NCBI RefSeq assembly: GCF_004359215.1 | Contig: NC_090613.1 | Span: 4,533,632-4,553,659, forward strand | Direction: 5' to 3' | Origin: Bremia lactucae | Taxonomy: Eukaryota > Oomycota > Peronosporomycetes > Peronosporales > Peronosporaceae | DNA length: 20,028 nucleotides | Shown: positions 1-8,259 of the stretch, piece after piece | How the letters are laid out: each line of letters opens with the position of its first letter | How positions within the stretch are numbered: the first letter of the stretch is position 1 | Notes under the pieces: generated by a model | Told to the model about the DNA's origin: nothing | The model's database searches: none | What the model saw: only the letters and a program-made list of their open reading frames with translations | Translations under genes and position numbers: made by a program

Positions 1-51
1 CTGACGCTTTATCGCGCAGACCAGACTTCGAGGTAGGGCACCAAAAAATAT

Positions 52-1560
52 GTGTCTAGTGTTAAAGCACAATTTCAGCCGTCAACGTTGGCAGCCATGA
101 AGGCATACCACGTGACGAGTTTGTTAGCCTCTGATATACAAGAGAGCTACAGTCAGGACGAACATTGTCGCCTGCTGTTGGATCACTTCGATGGACTAAA
201 GGTTTCCTTTCCATTGCAACTGAAAGCTAAGCTTAATCGCTGTAGCTACAGCGATGGCCTGTTATGGCATCAGCTATCACCTTGTGATCCCTTGAGAATC
301 GATGTGACACAGATCTCAAGCTGATGAACCTTCACGATCTCGATGATACGCCATCTAGTGGGCATCCGGGTCGTGAAAAGACATTCTTACGAGTGACTGA
401 GGAATTTGATGGCCACATTTATATATACGGGTGGCCAACTGTGTTCGCTCTTGCGAACAGTGTCAGCGCATTAACCCCCTGCACCGTCCAGCAGTGCGTC
501 ACTGAAGCCGCTACCGATTTTAACGGATTGTTAGAAGTCAGTAAGTCTGGACTTCACGTTTGGAATGCCGCCCGACGACAAGGTCGGACGGGTTCGTCGT
601 ATGTGTAGACCGGCTGAGCAAAATGGTGCATCCAGCACCATTCAAAACACCGATCACACGCAAGGAAGCAGCTCTCTTGTTTCTGAATCATATATACCGA
701 CTACACGGGATGTCCAAGTCCATAATATCGGACCTGGATCCACGTTTTACGTCTGGTCTTGGCGACATGTGTTTGAGCCGCTAGGTAGCAAGCTCCACAT
801 ATCGACCGCCGATCATCCCCAGACCGATGGCCAAACAGAACGTGCCAATCGGGTCGTGGCGGATGTATTACGCACTATAGCAACTCCCAAAGATTGGAGC
901 AAGCAAATGCCCTTTGTGGAGTTCGCTGTAAATAACAGTGTCCACGCCAGTACGGGTGAGACACCTTTTTATGGTAACGAACTGCGCTATCCTCGGACGC
1001 TAGTCTCGTTTGTGCGCAGCTCGAGACTTAGCGGGGGAGGACCCCTCACTATGCTCAGTGCGAAAGAGGGACATAGTTTCGTCAATATGACGATGACCCG
1101 CAAGGGTATCATGTTAGACAGAAACTTGCCCTAGCTCCCCGCCGACTTGGCAGTGGTCAGTAAGGAGTCACGGCAAGGAATGCCTGTGCTCCCAAATAAC
1201 AACGATGTTCCGTTACTGTCAACTACGTCCTATGACCGACCTTTCGGTGGCGTCGTAGGCAAGTTAGATGCAAAAAGCGTGAGCGAAGCTCAACGCTTTG
1301 TGGATGAGCGATTAGCGATTAGCCAGCACACGAAAAGTCCGCGACGCGATGCAGGCGCGGAGGACAAACAAAAAGAATACGCTGACCGAAATGGTCGCAA
1401 AAACAATGAATGCTTCAGTGTTGGAGACAAAGTACTATTAAATACTGCTACTCTACCTAAAATCGTAGTTTCTGTACTACCTGGAGGTACTACGAAACTA
1501 TTGCCACGTAATATTGGGCCATTTACTGTGGTCGAGGAGATTGGAGAAGTGACGGACTCC
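52..1560 (+). pseudogene. Ty3/Gypsy element 1: integrase and GPY/F module (3' part of pol, frameshifted)
   Basis: This is the C-terminal end of a Gypsy polyprotein; integrase joins retrotransposon cDNA to the host genome. In order I see the zinc-binding HHCC region: HDLDDTPSSGH and GREKT near 330-385, then CEQCQR in another frame near 450. The catalytic core follows, with first Asp in SLDFTFGMP near 545, VDRLSKM near 615, second Asp in SDLDPRFTS near 728 and catalytic Glu in TDGQTERANR near 825. Next are VEFAVNNSVHASTGETPF near 915 and the GPY/F module (VGDKVLLNTATLP and LLPRNIGPFTVV) at 1420-1535. All three DDE residues survive, but in different frames, with shifts near 440 and 590 and a stop at 1132-1134. 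It is therefore a dead copy, entering from the left edge. No sense-strand chromodomain is visible after the GPY/F module. The family is certain; the exact clade is not. Confidence 0.9.
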
Positions 1561-1817
1561 GCCGCAGCATGGCTCTGTGCCTCGGACGCGGCCCTCCGCT
1601 GTCCGAGCACAAATGCCTCAAACTGCTCCAACTGAGCAACATGTTGCTCAGGAGGACTACCCAGGAGCCTGGCCAGGGCTTGTTCACCAAGTCCCTGCGC
1701 CATTAGCCCTGCCACCTCCCGATGATGTTCGGAGAGGTGGGGAAAATGAGCCCAATCAATGTTGAGGCTCATCCTCACGTACACACGCAGAGATGCGGGT
1801 CGTGGGAAGGATTTCAA
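1290..1817 (-). CDS. Antisense ORF at the 3' end of element 1
   Basis: An open frame on the strand opposite pol runs from near the 3' LTR back into the integrase tail. The convincing part is about 1565-1780 (minus), where the translation includes DWAHFPHLSEHHREVAGL, ALARLLGSPPEQHVAQLEQF and EAFVLGQRRAA. It has helix-like periodicity and no low-complexity bias. The stretch 1290-1550 is probably only the antisense shadow of the GPY/F module. The apparent start is a non-ATG codon; an ATG (MSLNID) lies about 15 codons downstream. I do not recognise a family. It could be a fragment of another element inserted backwards, or an antisense ORF native to this element, as in elements 2 and 4. Confidence 0.35.
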   Translation of the reverse strand: MKSFPRPASLRVYVRMSLNIDWAHFPHLSEHHREVAGLMAQGLGEQALARLLGSPPEQHVAQLEQFEAFVLGQRRAASEAQSHAAAESVTSPISSTTVNGPILRGNSFVVPPGSTETTILGRVAVFNSTLSPTLKHSLFLRPFRSAYSFCLSSAPASRRGLFVCWLIANRSSTKR

Positions 1818-1984
1818 GTGCTACCAAGTGTAGGCGGGCACGTCGTAATGCGGCCACGCTCTACTTAAGCACACACCCTAGCACAGCGAGGAAGCGGTTT
1901 GCACCTGCTTCTCTTGCGTGCAGTGAGGTAGTTGTGGTGGGCGCGCAAGCAACCTCTCCCGACACACTAAGAACTCTGGTAAAG

Positions 1985-2382
1985 TGACGTCACGGGAGCG
2001 GTAATCCGTCTCCTCGTGCGCACTTACCAAGTAGGTAGTAATTTTCAGACTGATTTATATTTAATAGAATTAAATACAAATACCTATTTTTACCAATTAA
2101 AATGATATCTCTATAGATATCATTTAATATGTATTGCGAGCGTATCTTTATAGATACCTCGCGTAACTGATGACGCTAGCCGTCATCATGGATGACGCTG
2201 GGCGTCATCCCTCCTAATGTGAATGCACCCATGTGCATCACATCCACAAGGGTTGGTCACAAATGTGCACCACACCCGAGTGTTGGGTCTAATTACTATT
2301 ATTTAGTAATTGACCATCCCCTTAAGTACCAAATGTACTTAATGGGGACTGTGTAACATTAGGGCAACTCTAGCCCGTTACA
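1985..2382 (+). repeat. Probable 3' LTR of element 1 (LTR family C)
   Basis: This is an AT-rich, gene-free block of about 400 bp placed directly after pol. It ends in AGCCCGTTACA at 2382, the same kind of terminus (CGTTACA) seen in LTR family B. The likely start is TGACGTCACGGG at 1985; the usual TGTAAC opening looks damaged. Inside are a near-palindrome at 2102-2123 (ATGATATC...GATATCAT) and two successive imperfect palindromes at 2169-2187 and 2190-2209 built on GATGACGC/GCGTCATC. No second copy lies in the window, so boundaries rest on the terminus and position. A target duplication could not be verified. Confidence 0.6.
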
Positions 2383-2556
2383 GTCTTGCTTATCTTGTTT
2401 TCTTTATCTAAAGTCGGCGTGTAAGAAATAATATCAAGTTTTAAATTTAATAGGTGCTAATCTTTCTACTTTCACTATTTATAATCGGACATAATTGGTT
2501 AATAACATCCCTTTTCATTTGGTGGCCTGGTTTCCATTAAGCCTCCCGAGTTCATC
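2383..2556 (+). promoter_or_regulatory. Short upstream region of the bL9m gene, next to LTR C
   Basis: Only 174 bp separate the LTR end from the bL9m start codon, so the promoter must lie here or within the LTR. The stretch is AT-rich, with pyrimidine-rich runs such as CCCTTTTCATTTGG near 2510-2523 that could act as an initiator-like site. I cannot assign a transcription start. Confidence 0.3.
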
Positions 2557-3258
2557 ATGATGCGAGCTGCATCGTTGCTGCACCGGCTAGAAGCCATCAG
2601 TCCACTGCAAGCGCGTTCCTTTGCGTATGTTTACAAAATTCCGTGCAGAGCAATATAATTCTATTAGAGCTTAACACGTGTGAATGGCAGTCATCGTGTT
2701 AACATGGTCCTCAAGGAAGATGTACCGAAGCTCGGAATTCGCGGCGACGAAGTTTTTGTGAAAGCAGGATATGCGCGCAATTTTCTTTACCCCGAAAAGT
2801 TGGCAGTGTACGCCACAAATTCTAATCGCGAGAAGTACAAGGTGGACAAGGAGTCGGTGGACGAGGCGGTGCTGGAGAAGAAAAACGAGGTCGAGACCAT
2901 CACACATATCCTTAGCAACATTGATTTAGTATTTAAGCGCCATACATCTTCCAAGGCGGACGTCAAGCTGCATAGCGAAGTTAACGCACAGAACATCTCG
3001 GATATGTTGGAAAAGCAGCACGGCGTCATTATTGGTGTGGCCCGAATTGACCTCTCAACGCCCATTAAGACACTGGGTGAACACACTGTGAAGATCCGAG
3101 TGGACGATGCAATTGAAGAGGAACTCGTTGCTGGTGCCGTGAAAACGTTGGCGGAAGATGGAGTAGAAATGGACCCTCCAAGTGATGAGAAGAAGCAGAA
3201 AATAGGCCCGTCTAAGAAGAAATGGGTAAGCTTATCCATTAATATCGAGAGGCGGTAG
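2557..3258 (+). CDS. Mitochondrial large-subunit ribosomal protein bL9m
   Basis: This protein binds 23S-type rRNA in the mitochondrial large ribosomal subunit. There are two exons: 2557-2624 and 2691-3258, with a 66-nt intron (GTATGT...GGCAG). Splicing gives MMRAASLLHRLEAISPLQAR then SFA-HRVNMVLKEDVPKLG. Residues 1-23 are rich in Arg, Leu and Ser and lack acids apart from one Glu, like a mitochondrial presequence. The bL9 N-domain follows, with the family signature GDEVFVKAGYARNFLYP and LAVYAT. A charged helical linker comes next, then the C-domain with KTLGEHTVKIRV. The model is about 211 residues, against about 150 for bacterial L9; the excess is the presequence and a Lys-rich tail. GTAAGC near 3231 could be a last donor; splicing to an acceptor followed by A would end the protein at ...PSKKK. 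An inverted copy of this 3' end lies at 6431-6578. The spliced frame has no stop. Confidence 0.9.
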
Positions 3259-3391
3259 ATTGCTGTAGAAGTGTGAATGTTACAAGGTGGAGAAGGAGTT
3301 GGTGGGGGGTACATAAAATGATAACCTGCTTTGCTAAAAATTTATTTTTGCACTTATTTCGGGTCTACCTGTCTAATTAATTCTCGTCTCA

Positions 3392-4081
3392 ATGAAGTCT
3401 TGCTGTGAAAAAAGAAACAGGTAAAAGCAAAAGTGAAGCTTTTACGCAGGACACGCATGAAAGACAAGTCTACGCATTATGTTTTGTGGCGCGGCAAATG
3501 TATCACGAGATTTGGTAGGAATTGGTATCCACTGCGAGCAATTTACCGATTGAACTGTTGTTTGCACGTGAAGAAGCGCGTGTGTACGAGCTTGTTTCAC
3601 AGGTACGAGCGTCTGCTGTGGCAAACGGTAGACGACTTAATATTTCGAACAGGTTCCGGCCGGAAAAGTGACTACCTACGGAGACGTTGCGCGGGTGCTT
3701 CGTTCTGGGCCGCGATGTGTCGGTCAGGCCTTACGTGTACGTATCGCCAAAACCGTTAAAAAATCAAATCTGTTGCTTACTACTGTTTGGTGCAGAAGAA
3801 CCCGTTCGCCCCTGCCGTCCCATGCCACCGCGTCGTGGCCGCTACTCTTGCCATTGGGGGCTTTCATGGTGACGTTACTTTGCAAACGACAAGTACTCTT
3901 TGCTAAATGTGGGGTGAGTAAATGTAGGCGCAACTGGTGAAGCATCGCCTTTTATCAAAAAGAAGAGGACACTTTTGGTAAATGAAGGCGTTTTGTTTAC
4001 ACCTGGCCACAAGGTATGTTTTCTAATGTTCATCATACCTTATTACCTTTTTACAAATATTTAAAGATTTCTTATAAGTAG
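3392..4081 (+). CDS. Compact O6-alkylguanine-DNA alkyltransferase / ATL-like protein, spliced
   Basis: MGMT/Ogt proteins move alkyl groups from O6-guanine to their own cysteine; ATL proteins share the fold but usually lack that Cys. Proposed exons: 3392-3420 (tentative), 3539-3602, 3653-3736, 3796-3868, 3928-4013 and 4067-4081. Introns of 118, 50, 59, 59 and 53 nt are GT-AG and keep frame, giving 116 residues. Key segments: VYELVSQ, VPAGKVTTYGDVARVL, SGPRCVGQALRKNP, VPCHRVV, IGGFHG and KKKRTLLVNEG. Visible against MGMT are the nucleophile Cys69 in PCHR with His70, a Glu103 acid partner, the Arg52 finger, Asn61 and the Tyr40 helix-turn-helix residue. Size and absence of the N-terminal domain resemble ATL proteins, yet the active Cys is kept. 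The first exon is the weak point, since an in-frame TAG at 3516-3518 must be spliced out. The gene starts 134 bp after bL9m. Catalytic activity is inferred. Confidence 0.85.
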
Positions 4082-4157
4082 ATTGATACTATATGCCGTC
4101 ATGATTTTAAAATGAGGTGCTGATTCTATCAAACATTTGTTTGCCGCTATTGCAAAT

Positions 4158-4915
4158 TTAATTCAGACTCGAGAGCCTGGTCTTTGGTTGCAAATATCTC
4201 CATTGTCTAATCGGCAGCAATCCTAGCTTCAGGCCTCCAATGCAAACGCGTTTAAGTGCAACTACACGCAGTCCGACGTGTTCACACAAACGACGAACGT
4301 GTCGCTTCTTTCCTTCCGTTAATACTACTCGCAGTTGATTTGCATTAAGGGCCTCCACGGACTTCGCACGGTATGTGATCCCGTCGTCCGAAGTTACGCT
4401 TGCTTGCAATATCTCGATCTTTTGACAAAAATCATCCGTTAATGGGTCTAGCATGACGCTTAATCGAACGAGATGTTCCTTTTTAATGCCGCTCGTAGGG
4501 TCCAACAACTTTCTTGCTATCGTCTCGTCTTGAGCAAGCAAAAATCATCCGGTCGAGTTGACATCCAAGCGACCACAGGCCACCATCTTTCAAAATGCAA
4601 CAATGGCTTCTGCGCTCCCTGTAGCCGAATTCGACTCAATACGTGGCATTCGTTTGCAAACGTGAGTAGTCGGATAGCAAGTGTCGTATTCAGCTTCGAC
4701 TGCGAAGATACAATAGTCAAAGGGTTGTTTAGCGTAACCTTGTTATTCTGATGTCTTTGCGCCCGAAAGTCATGTCGGATATCGGTGTTGTAGGCACCAT
4801 GAGCCACATTTCCTATACGCGTTTGCCATTCACCACGACGTCGCCTGCTTGAATGCATTTATCAGCCTCGCGCCACGTATGTCGTCGTGGAGTTTGCCGA
4901 GCCCGGCCACGATGA
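4158..4915 (-). pseudogene. RsuA/RluB-type pseudouridine synthase, broken
   Basis: This family converts specific rRNA uridines to pseudouridine. On the minus strand the N-terminal S4 RNA-binding domain is visible at about 4880-4815 (WREADKCIQAGDVVVNGK). A linker follows in another frame, about 4800-4590 (LNNPLTIVSSQSK). The catalytic motif CGRLDVNSTG is at about 4580-4550, with catalytic Asp codon at 4565-4563. The C-terminal part (EGKKRHVRRLCEHVGLRVV and LKRVCIGGLKLG) runs to the stop at 4158. Damage: TAG in the S4 frame at 4815-4813, a frame change just after it, a one-base shift near 4585, and TGA at 4547-4545 where the family has Leu. That is at least two shifts and two stops, so I call it a pseudogene; unrecognised introns could explain some shifts but not the TGA inside the catalytic motif. 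It converges on the alkyltransferase gene with 76 bp between them. Confidence 0.8.
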
Positions 4916-5260
4916 TGCTTTGTATTCTATTGACTGCCGCGATGAACCTCACGACGCCGTGATGGTCACTCCACGACAAAGCTCGTAATGGTCAATTTCG
5001 CGTGTGGCTGAAGGACATTCCATCCGACACAACGTTGGTTCGCCTATACGTGACGATTGTAATCTAAAAGTGCTCCAGCCTGGTGCTCTTCTCTTTGGCG
5101 TTCTTACGATTGCTACCCCGTCAAGAGCGAAGACTCTGGAGTCAAAGTGACCAAGCGATTCAAGCCAGATCATCGCATCGGCGGAGTTTCTTGCTTTGGC
5201 TATTCTATGGGCGACGATGGTGAACATGCTGCCCAATGTCGAGAGATGAGCATGAGTTCA
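4916..5260. other. Unassigned stretch upstream of the pseudouridine synthase remnant
   Basis: A 95-codon minus-strand frame (5236-4949) is open but matches no family I know. On the plus strand short open pieces also occur. The 5' end of the pseudouridine synthase remnant may extend slightly into this region (RIQSIIVAGLGK near 4930-4900). I see no secure gene. Confidence 0.3.
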
Positions 5261-5529
5261 TCAAATTAACAATTTAAAAGTACTGCAAGTTCGATGTCTT
5301 GTGTCAATTATGCGTGTTAAAAAATGGCAAACTTCGTTGAATCTCAAGAGAAGCGGAGCAACATCTTGCTCGAAAAATGGCCGCAATTGAAGTTACACTC
5401 TGCATGTTCTTGAAACCTTGTCAACATAGCATTTTTTCTTTTTAAAGTGCGTCGCACTCACTGTCTTTTCGTCTCATTCGAGCTGAATCGTTTTAGGAGT
5501 CACAATGTCTTTTTATAGCAAGCACATGC

Positions 5530-6210
5530 TGACCTACTACTCGTGCTTTAGTGTTTCGTCGCACGTTTGTAAGAACTCATCTTGAGCTTTCACGTAAGCA
5601 GCCCAATAGCTTCGAATTCTGTAACAGAAATATTCCCTGCAAAGTGTGCTTCGGTCAAGGTCCAAAGCTTTGTAAATAAAACTGCACGTCAGGGTCGGCA
5701 ACATTGTCGTTCTTCATCGTCCAAGCACGTTTCGAATCGTATTTAGCTGGTCGCGGCTTTCCTGTGGCTGCGCGACTTGTCAAGCATCAGGACTAAGAGG
5801 CAAACAAGACACGCCCGGAAAGCGGTACTGCAGGTCTCTCAAAGTTAGTTGCGGCTTGCTACTTTGCGTTGAGAGTAGTGTCAGGGTTTCTCGGCGCGAT
5901 CAGTTCAAAGAATCACGCTCGTCCACGACAATAATCAACGAGAGTGACGTGTCCAGTGCTTTCCCAAGACTTGTCAAGCTTTTTGTCGAGGCACAGTAAT
6001 TTTCGATACTACACTGTAAGCGGTGCACAGCGTGCAGTGTTGCCTCCTTACACAGATTGCCAATTGTCTGCATCACGATCCTTCGCACGACATTGTTGCG
6101 CTTTGTAAAAGACAAGTTAAGGCCCGGCGCTTTGTCCCTCGCAACTGCAGGGACAGACACAGACGTCGCCGCTGTCGATCGGCCGCTTCCCGATTCATTC
6201 TTGAGTGCAC
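5530..6210 (-). pseudogene. Eroded minus-strand protein-coding remnant, family uncertain
   Basis: One minus-strand frame stays nearly open for about 680 bp, reading through only three internal stops (near 5900, 5790 and 5720). The translation includes RRIVMQTIGNLCKEATLH, SLIIVVDERDSLN, then after a stop SRRETLTLLSTQ and PQLTLRDLQYRFPGV, and finally AAYVKAQDEFLQTCDETLK. The segment LIIVVDERDSL resembles a Walker B motif (hhhVVDE.D.L) as in ORC1/CDC6-type AAA+ proteins, and the following RRE.L.LL is compatible. No Walker A motif is recognisable, so this is only a hint. The remnant sits directly downstream of the alkyltransferase copy, and its first ORF is fused with that copy. It may be a gene decaying after the local rearrangement. 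Confidence 0.35.
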
Positions 6211-6220
6211 CGAGTACGCC

Positions 6221-6425
6221 TTGTGGCCCAAAAGTGTCCTGTTCTTTTTGATAAATGGCAATGCTTTCACCAGTTGCGTCTGCATAAAGCACCGACATAT
6301 CGCGGCTTAGAATAAAGCACCTGCGCAACGTCTCATTAAATAGTCACCATTCCAGCTGAAATCTGTCCGAACTGTTGATTCGCTCACAATTTGCCACAGC
6401 AGACGCTGCAGAGCTCGTATCCATT
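6221..6425 (-). pseudogene. Inverted, deleted copy of the alkyltransferase gene
   Basis: Read on the minus strand, this repeats pieces of the alkyltransferase gene at 3604-4013. GCGTCTGCTGTGGCAAA (intron after the second exon) matches near 6410. GAGACGTTGCGC.GGTGCTT (third exon) matches near 6330. CGCAACTGGTGAA and TTTATCAAAAAGAA (fifth exon) match at 6277-6245. GGCCACAAGG matches at 6229. The fourth exon with the PCHR active site is missing, together with both flanking introns. The intron at 3603-3652 is still present, so the copy arose at DNA level and not from mRNA. It cannot encode an alkyltransferase. Divergence is substantial, so the event is not recent. Confidence 0.85.
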
Positions 6426-6430
6426 ATGTG

Positions 6431-6578
6431 GCATTCACACTTCTAAAGCAATATACCGCTTTCGATTTTAATAGAAAAGCTTACCCATTTCTTCTCAGAC
6501 GACCTATTTTCTGCTTCTTTTATTACTTTGAGGGTCATCTTTCGCGGACGCGTATCTTCTTCAATCGCATCGTTCTTA
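6431..6578 (-). pseudogene. Inverted copy of the bL9m 3' end
   Basis: On the minus strand this matches the last part of the bL9m gene and its 3' flank (about 3104-3280). Shared runs include ACGATGC.ATTGAAGA, AAGAAGCAGAAAATAGG, AGAAGAAATGGGTAAGCTT and TAGAAGTGTGAATG. An internal deletion removes about 50 bp. Together with 6221-6425 it keeps the gene order bL9m tail then alkyltransferase, so a single segment was duplicated in inverted orientation. The bL9m tail runs directly into alkyltransferase intron sequence, so the interval equivalent to 3281-3603 was lost. Confidence 0.85.
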
Positions 6579-6639
6579 CCCATTCTTGGTACTACGAAAA
6601 AAAGTTTGGATCAGCTAGTGTTTAGTAAATTTCTTTGAC

Positions 6640-7200
6640 ACGCTCCTACTTAAAATATCTTCTCTCACACGCTGTCTCTAGATTCGGCTACCTGCAATCA
6701 GATGCGACAATCCACCGAAGAAAACTTTTTAGCTTAAATTTCCTCATGGCTTGGGCCGCTTCTCCTGTATGAAAGAGGTGGTTTCACATGAGGTAGCGAG
6801 TTGGCTCAAACATTGTCGGTGTTTATTCTTTTGTCCTGCTAATATTCGAGAGGATAGGATATCAAAAGATGATGTGTAGTAAATGGGCTCGATGTACATA
6901 TATTACTGATGCTCTCTCATTCTTTTGACGCAGCAAATAAACATAATTTCACGCAATGTGAAGTGCAGTGATTCAGGCGAAGGAAACTTTATTGAATCTA
7001 TAAAAATTTGGCTGCAGATCAGCAAATACGAAGTTGCTCTGACGCCTGCAAATACTGGAACATTTACTATATGGGGAAAATACCCTTTTATCCTATTTTA
7101 AAATAGTTAATTGCTTAAATCCCTTATTATGGGTAACAATTGTGGTCGCCGCCATATATAAATCTGGCGTCCGAAATCTATTTTTGAATTAGCTAGGTTA
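6640..7200. other. Gene-free AT-rich interval
   Basis: No coding frame of substance lies here on either strand. A TATA-like string (CATATATAAA) occurs at 7153-7162, about 40 bp upstream of repeat A, and could be the promoter of the element 2 LTR, whose true left end may lie in this interval. Nothing else is assignable. Confidence 0.4.
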
Positions 7201-7497
7201 AGTTTTTAGATTTAATGATTCAATAAATTGCAGTCCCTTTTTGATCTTAATGCGTCAACTGCCTTCCTAAGGCTTGCGCATTGATCTGTAATAAGAGATA
7301 AAAGCCTCTCGAAGGTTTATCCTCTTGAGCACGAATCGCCACTTCCTTCTACAAACCCCTCAATCCCTTGAACTAGGATTCCTTTAGCTTTCATAGCTTG
7401 TACGACTCCCTGAGTTGTTAAACCCATTCGTTCAATAGCACTAAGCGACTTTCTGAGTCTGAAAGTCTTCCTCTGACTTTAGGGGCGAGGTAGCTCC
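7201..7497 (+). repeat. Repeat A, left copy (probable 5' LTR of element 2, interrupted)
   Basis: About 297 bp match 11268-11557 in the same orientation, for example TGCCTTCCTAAGGCT.GCGCATTGATCT, ACGACTCCCTGAGTTGTTAAAC and AAGTCTTCCTCTGACTT, ending in GAGGTAGCTCC. The two copies flank a gag-protease-reverse transcriptase region in the orientation expected of LTRs. The left copy is broken at 7497 by LTR B. Its last few bases probably resume at 7940 and end near 7949 (CTGCTACA), followed by a TGGTAGCA string suitable as a primer-binding site. The exact left boundary is not resolved. Confidence 0.75.
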
Positions 7498-7939
7498 TGT
7501 AACGGGGCACCTTGACTTGTACTGCTTCAGTACGAGTCCACTTCGCACTGCTTCAGTTGCGAGTGGTGCCTTAAGTTACTTCACGTACACTAGTACGTGC
7601 AGAGGGAGACTACTCTTTAAGACAACTACCTTAAAGAGGGTTAAATGAAAATTGTATTAATATAATTAGGTTTCTCTTCTTTCTATCTGTTAATGCTAAC
7701 TTAATTATGAACTAATACCAAACATGCAATTGTAATCTTATCTGTCTCTCTCTCTTTGTTTACGCTTACAGCTGATTAGTCTGCGGGATATATAAATATA
7801 ATGGCCTATACCTATTTATGGATAAGATTTTTGAATATTACTATATAAAGTAATATTTTCCAAATATTATCTACCTTTTAGATAATATATATTAACAACC
7901 TTTAAGTGTTAATTTAATGTAACGATACACCCCGTTACA
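7498..7939 (-). repeat. Solo LTR, family B, copy 1
   Basis: This 442-bp block starts TGTAACGGGG and ends CCCCGTTACA, giving perfect 10-bp inverted termini. It is similar end to end to 12548-12986 and 16844-17271. It sits inside repeat A: GCTCC before it and GCTCT after it form a 4-of-5 target duplication, and the uninterrupted right copy of repeat A shows the empty site. No internal retrotransposon sequence adjoins it, so it is a solo LTR left by recombination between two LTRs. Minus orientation is inferred from copy 3, where a polypurine tract marks the upstream side. Confidence 0.85.
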
Positions 7940-7951
7940 GCTCTGCTACAT

Positions 7952-7963
7952 CTGGTAGCACTC
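7952..7963 (+). promoter_or_regulatory. Candidate primer-binding site of element 2
   Basis: TGGTAGCACTCG directly follows the inferred 5' LTR end (CTGCTACA, two-base spacer). TGG plus a tRNA-3'-end-like sequence is what a Ty3-type primer site looks like. The complementary tRNA was not identified, so this rests on position and the TGG start. Confidence 0.35.
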
Positions 7964-8076
7964 GTTGTCATGTGGCCTTCGTCTTTACTGTTTCAACAGT
8001 CACTTCAGTGGTTGAGTTGTGAGTGGTTCTTACGTTAGGTGCCGTTTATGACGTGCTGAGAACTACTTGTCTTGAA

Positions 8077-8259
8077 NNNNNNNNNNNNNNNNNNNNNNNN
8101 NNNNNNNNNNNNNNNNNNNNNNNNNNNNNNNNNNNNNNNNNNNNNNNNNNNNNNNNNNNNNNNNNNNNNNNNNNNNNNNNNNNNNNNNNNNNNNNNNNNN
8201 NNNNNNNNNNNNNNNNNNNNNNNNNNNNNNNNNNNNNNNNNNNNNNNNNNNNNNNNNNN
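8077..8259. other. Assembly gap (183 N)
   Basis: The sequence is unknown here. The gap lies in the 5' part of the element 2 gag region, so the gag start cannot be determined. Confidence 0.99.

Noticed and set aside
1793..1987. 64-codon Ala-rich plus frame before LTR C
   Set aside because: No motif and no continuity with the pol frame; likely chance.
2787..3314. 175-codon minus-strand frame over bL9m
   Set aside because: It is the antisense shadow of the bL9m coding exon; the plus strand has the unmistakable L9 signature and a clean spliced frame.
3433..3759. 108-codon plus frame over the alkyltransferase exons
   Set aside because: Wrong frame; it reads through two introns and loses the conserved VPAGKVTTYGDV and PCHR motifs.
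6221..6578. Retrocopy explanation for the bL9m/alkyltransferase copy
   Set aside because: An intron and the intergenic order are retained in the copy, so it was not made from spliced mRNA.
7741..7759. CT microsatellite-like run in LTR B
   Set aside because: A short CTCTCT stretch shared by the LTR copies; part of the LTR and not a separate feature.
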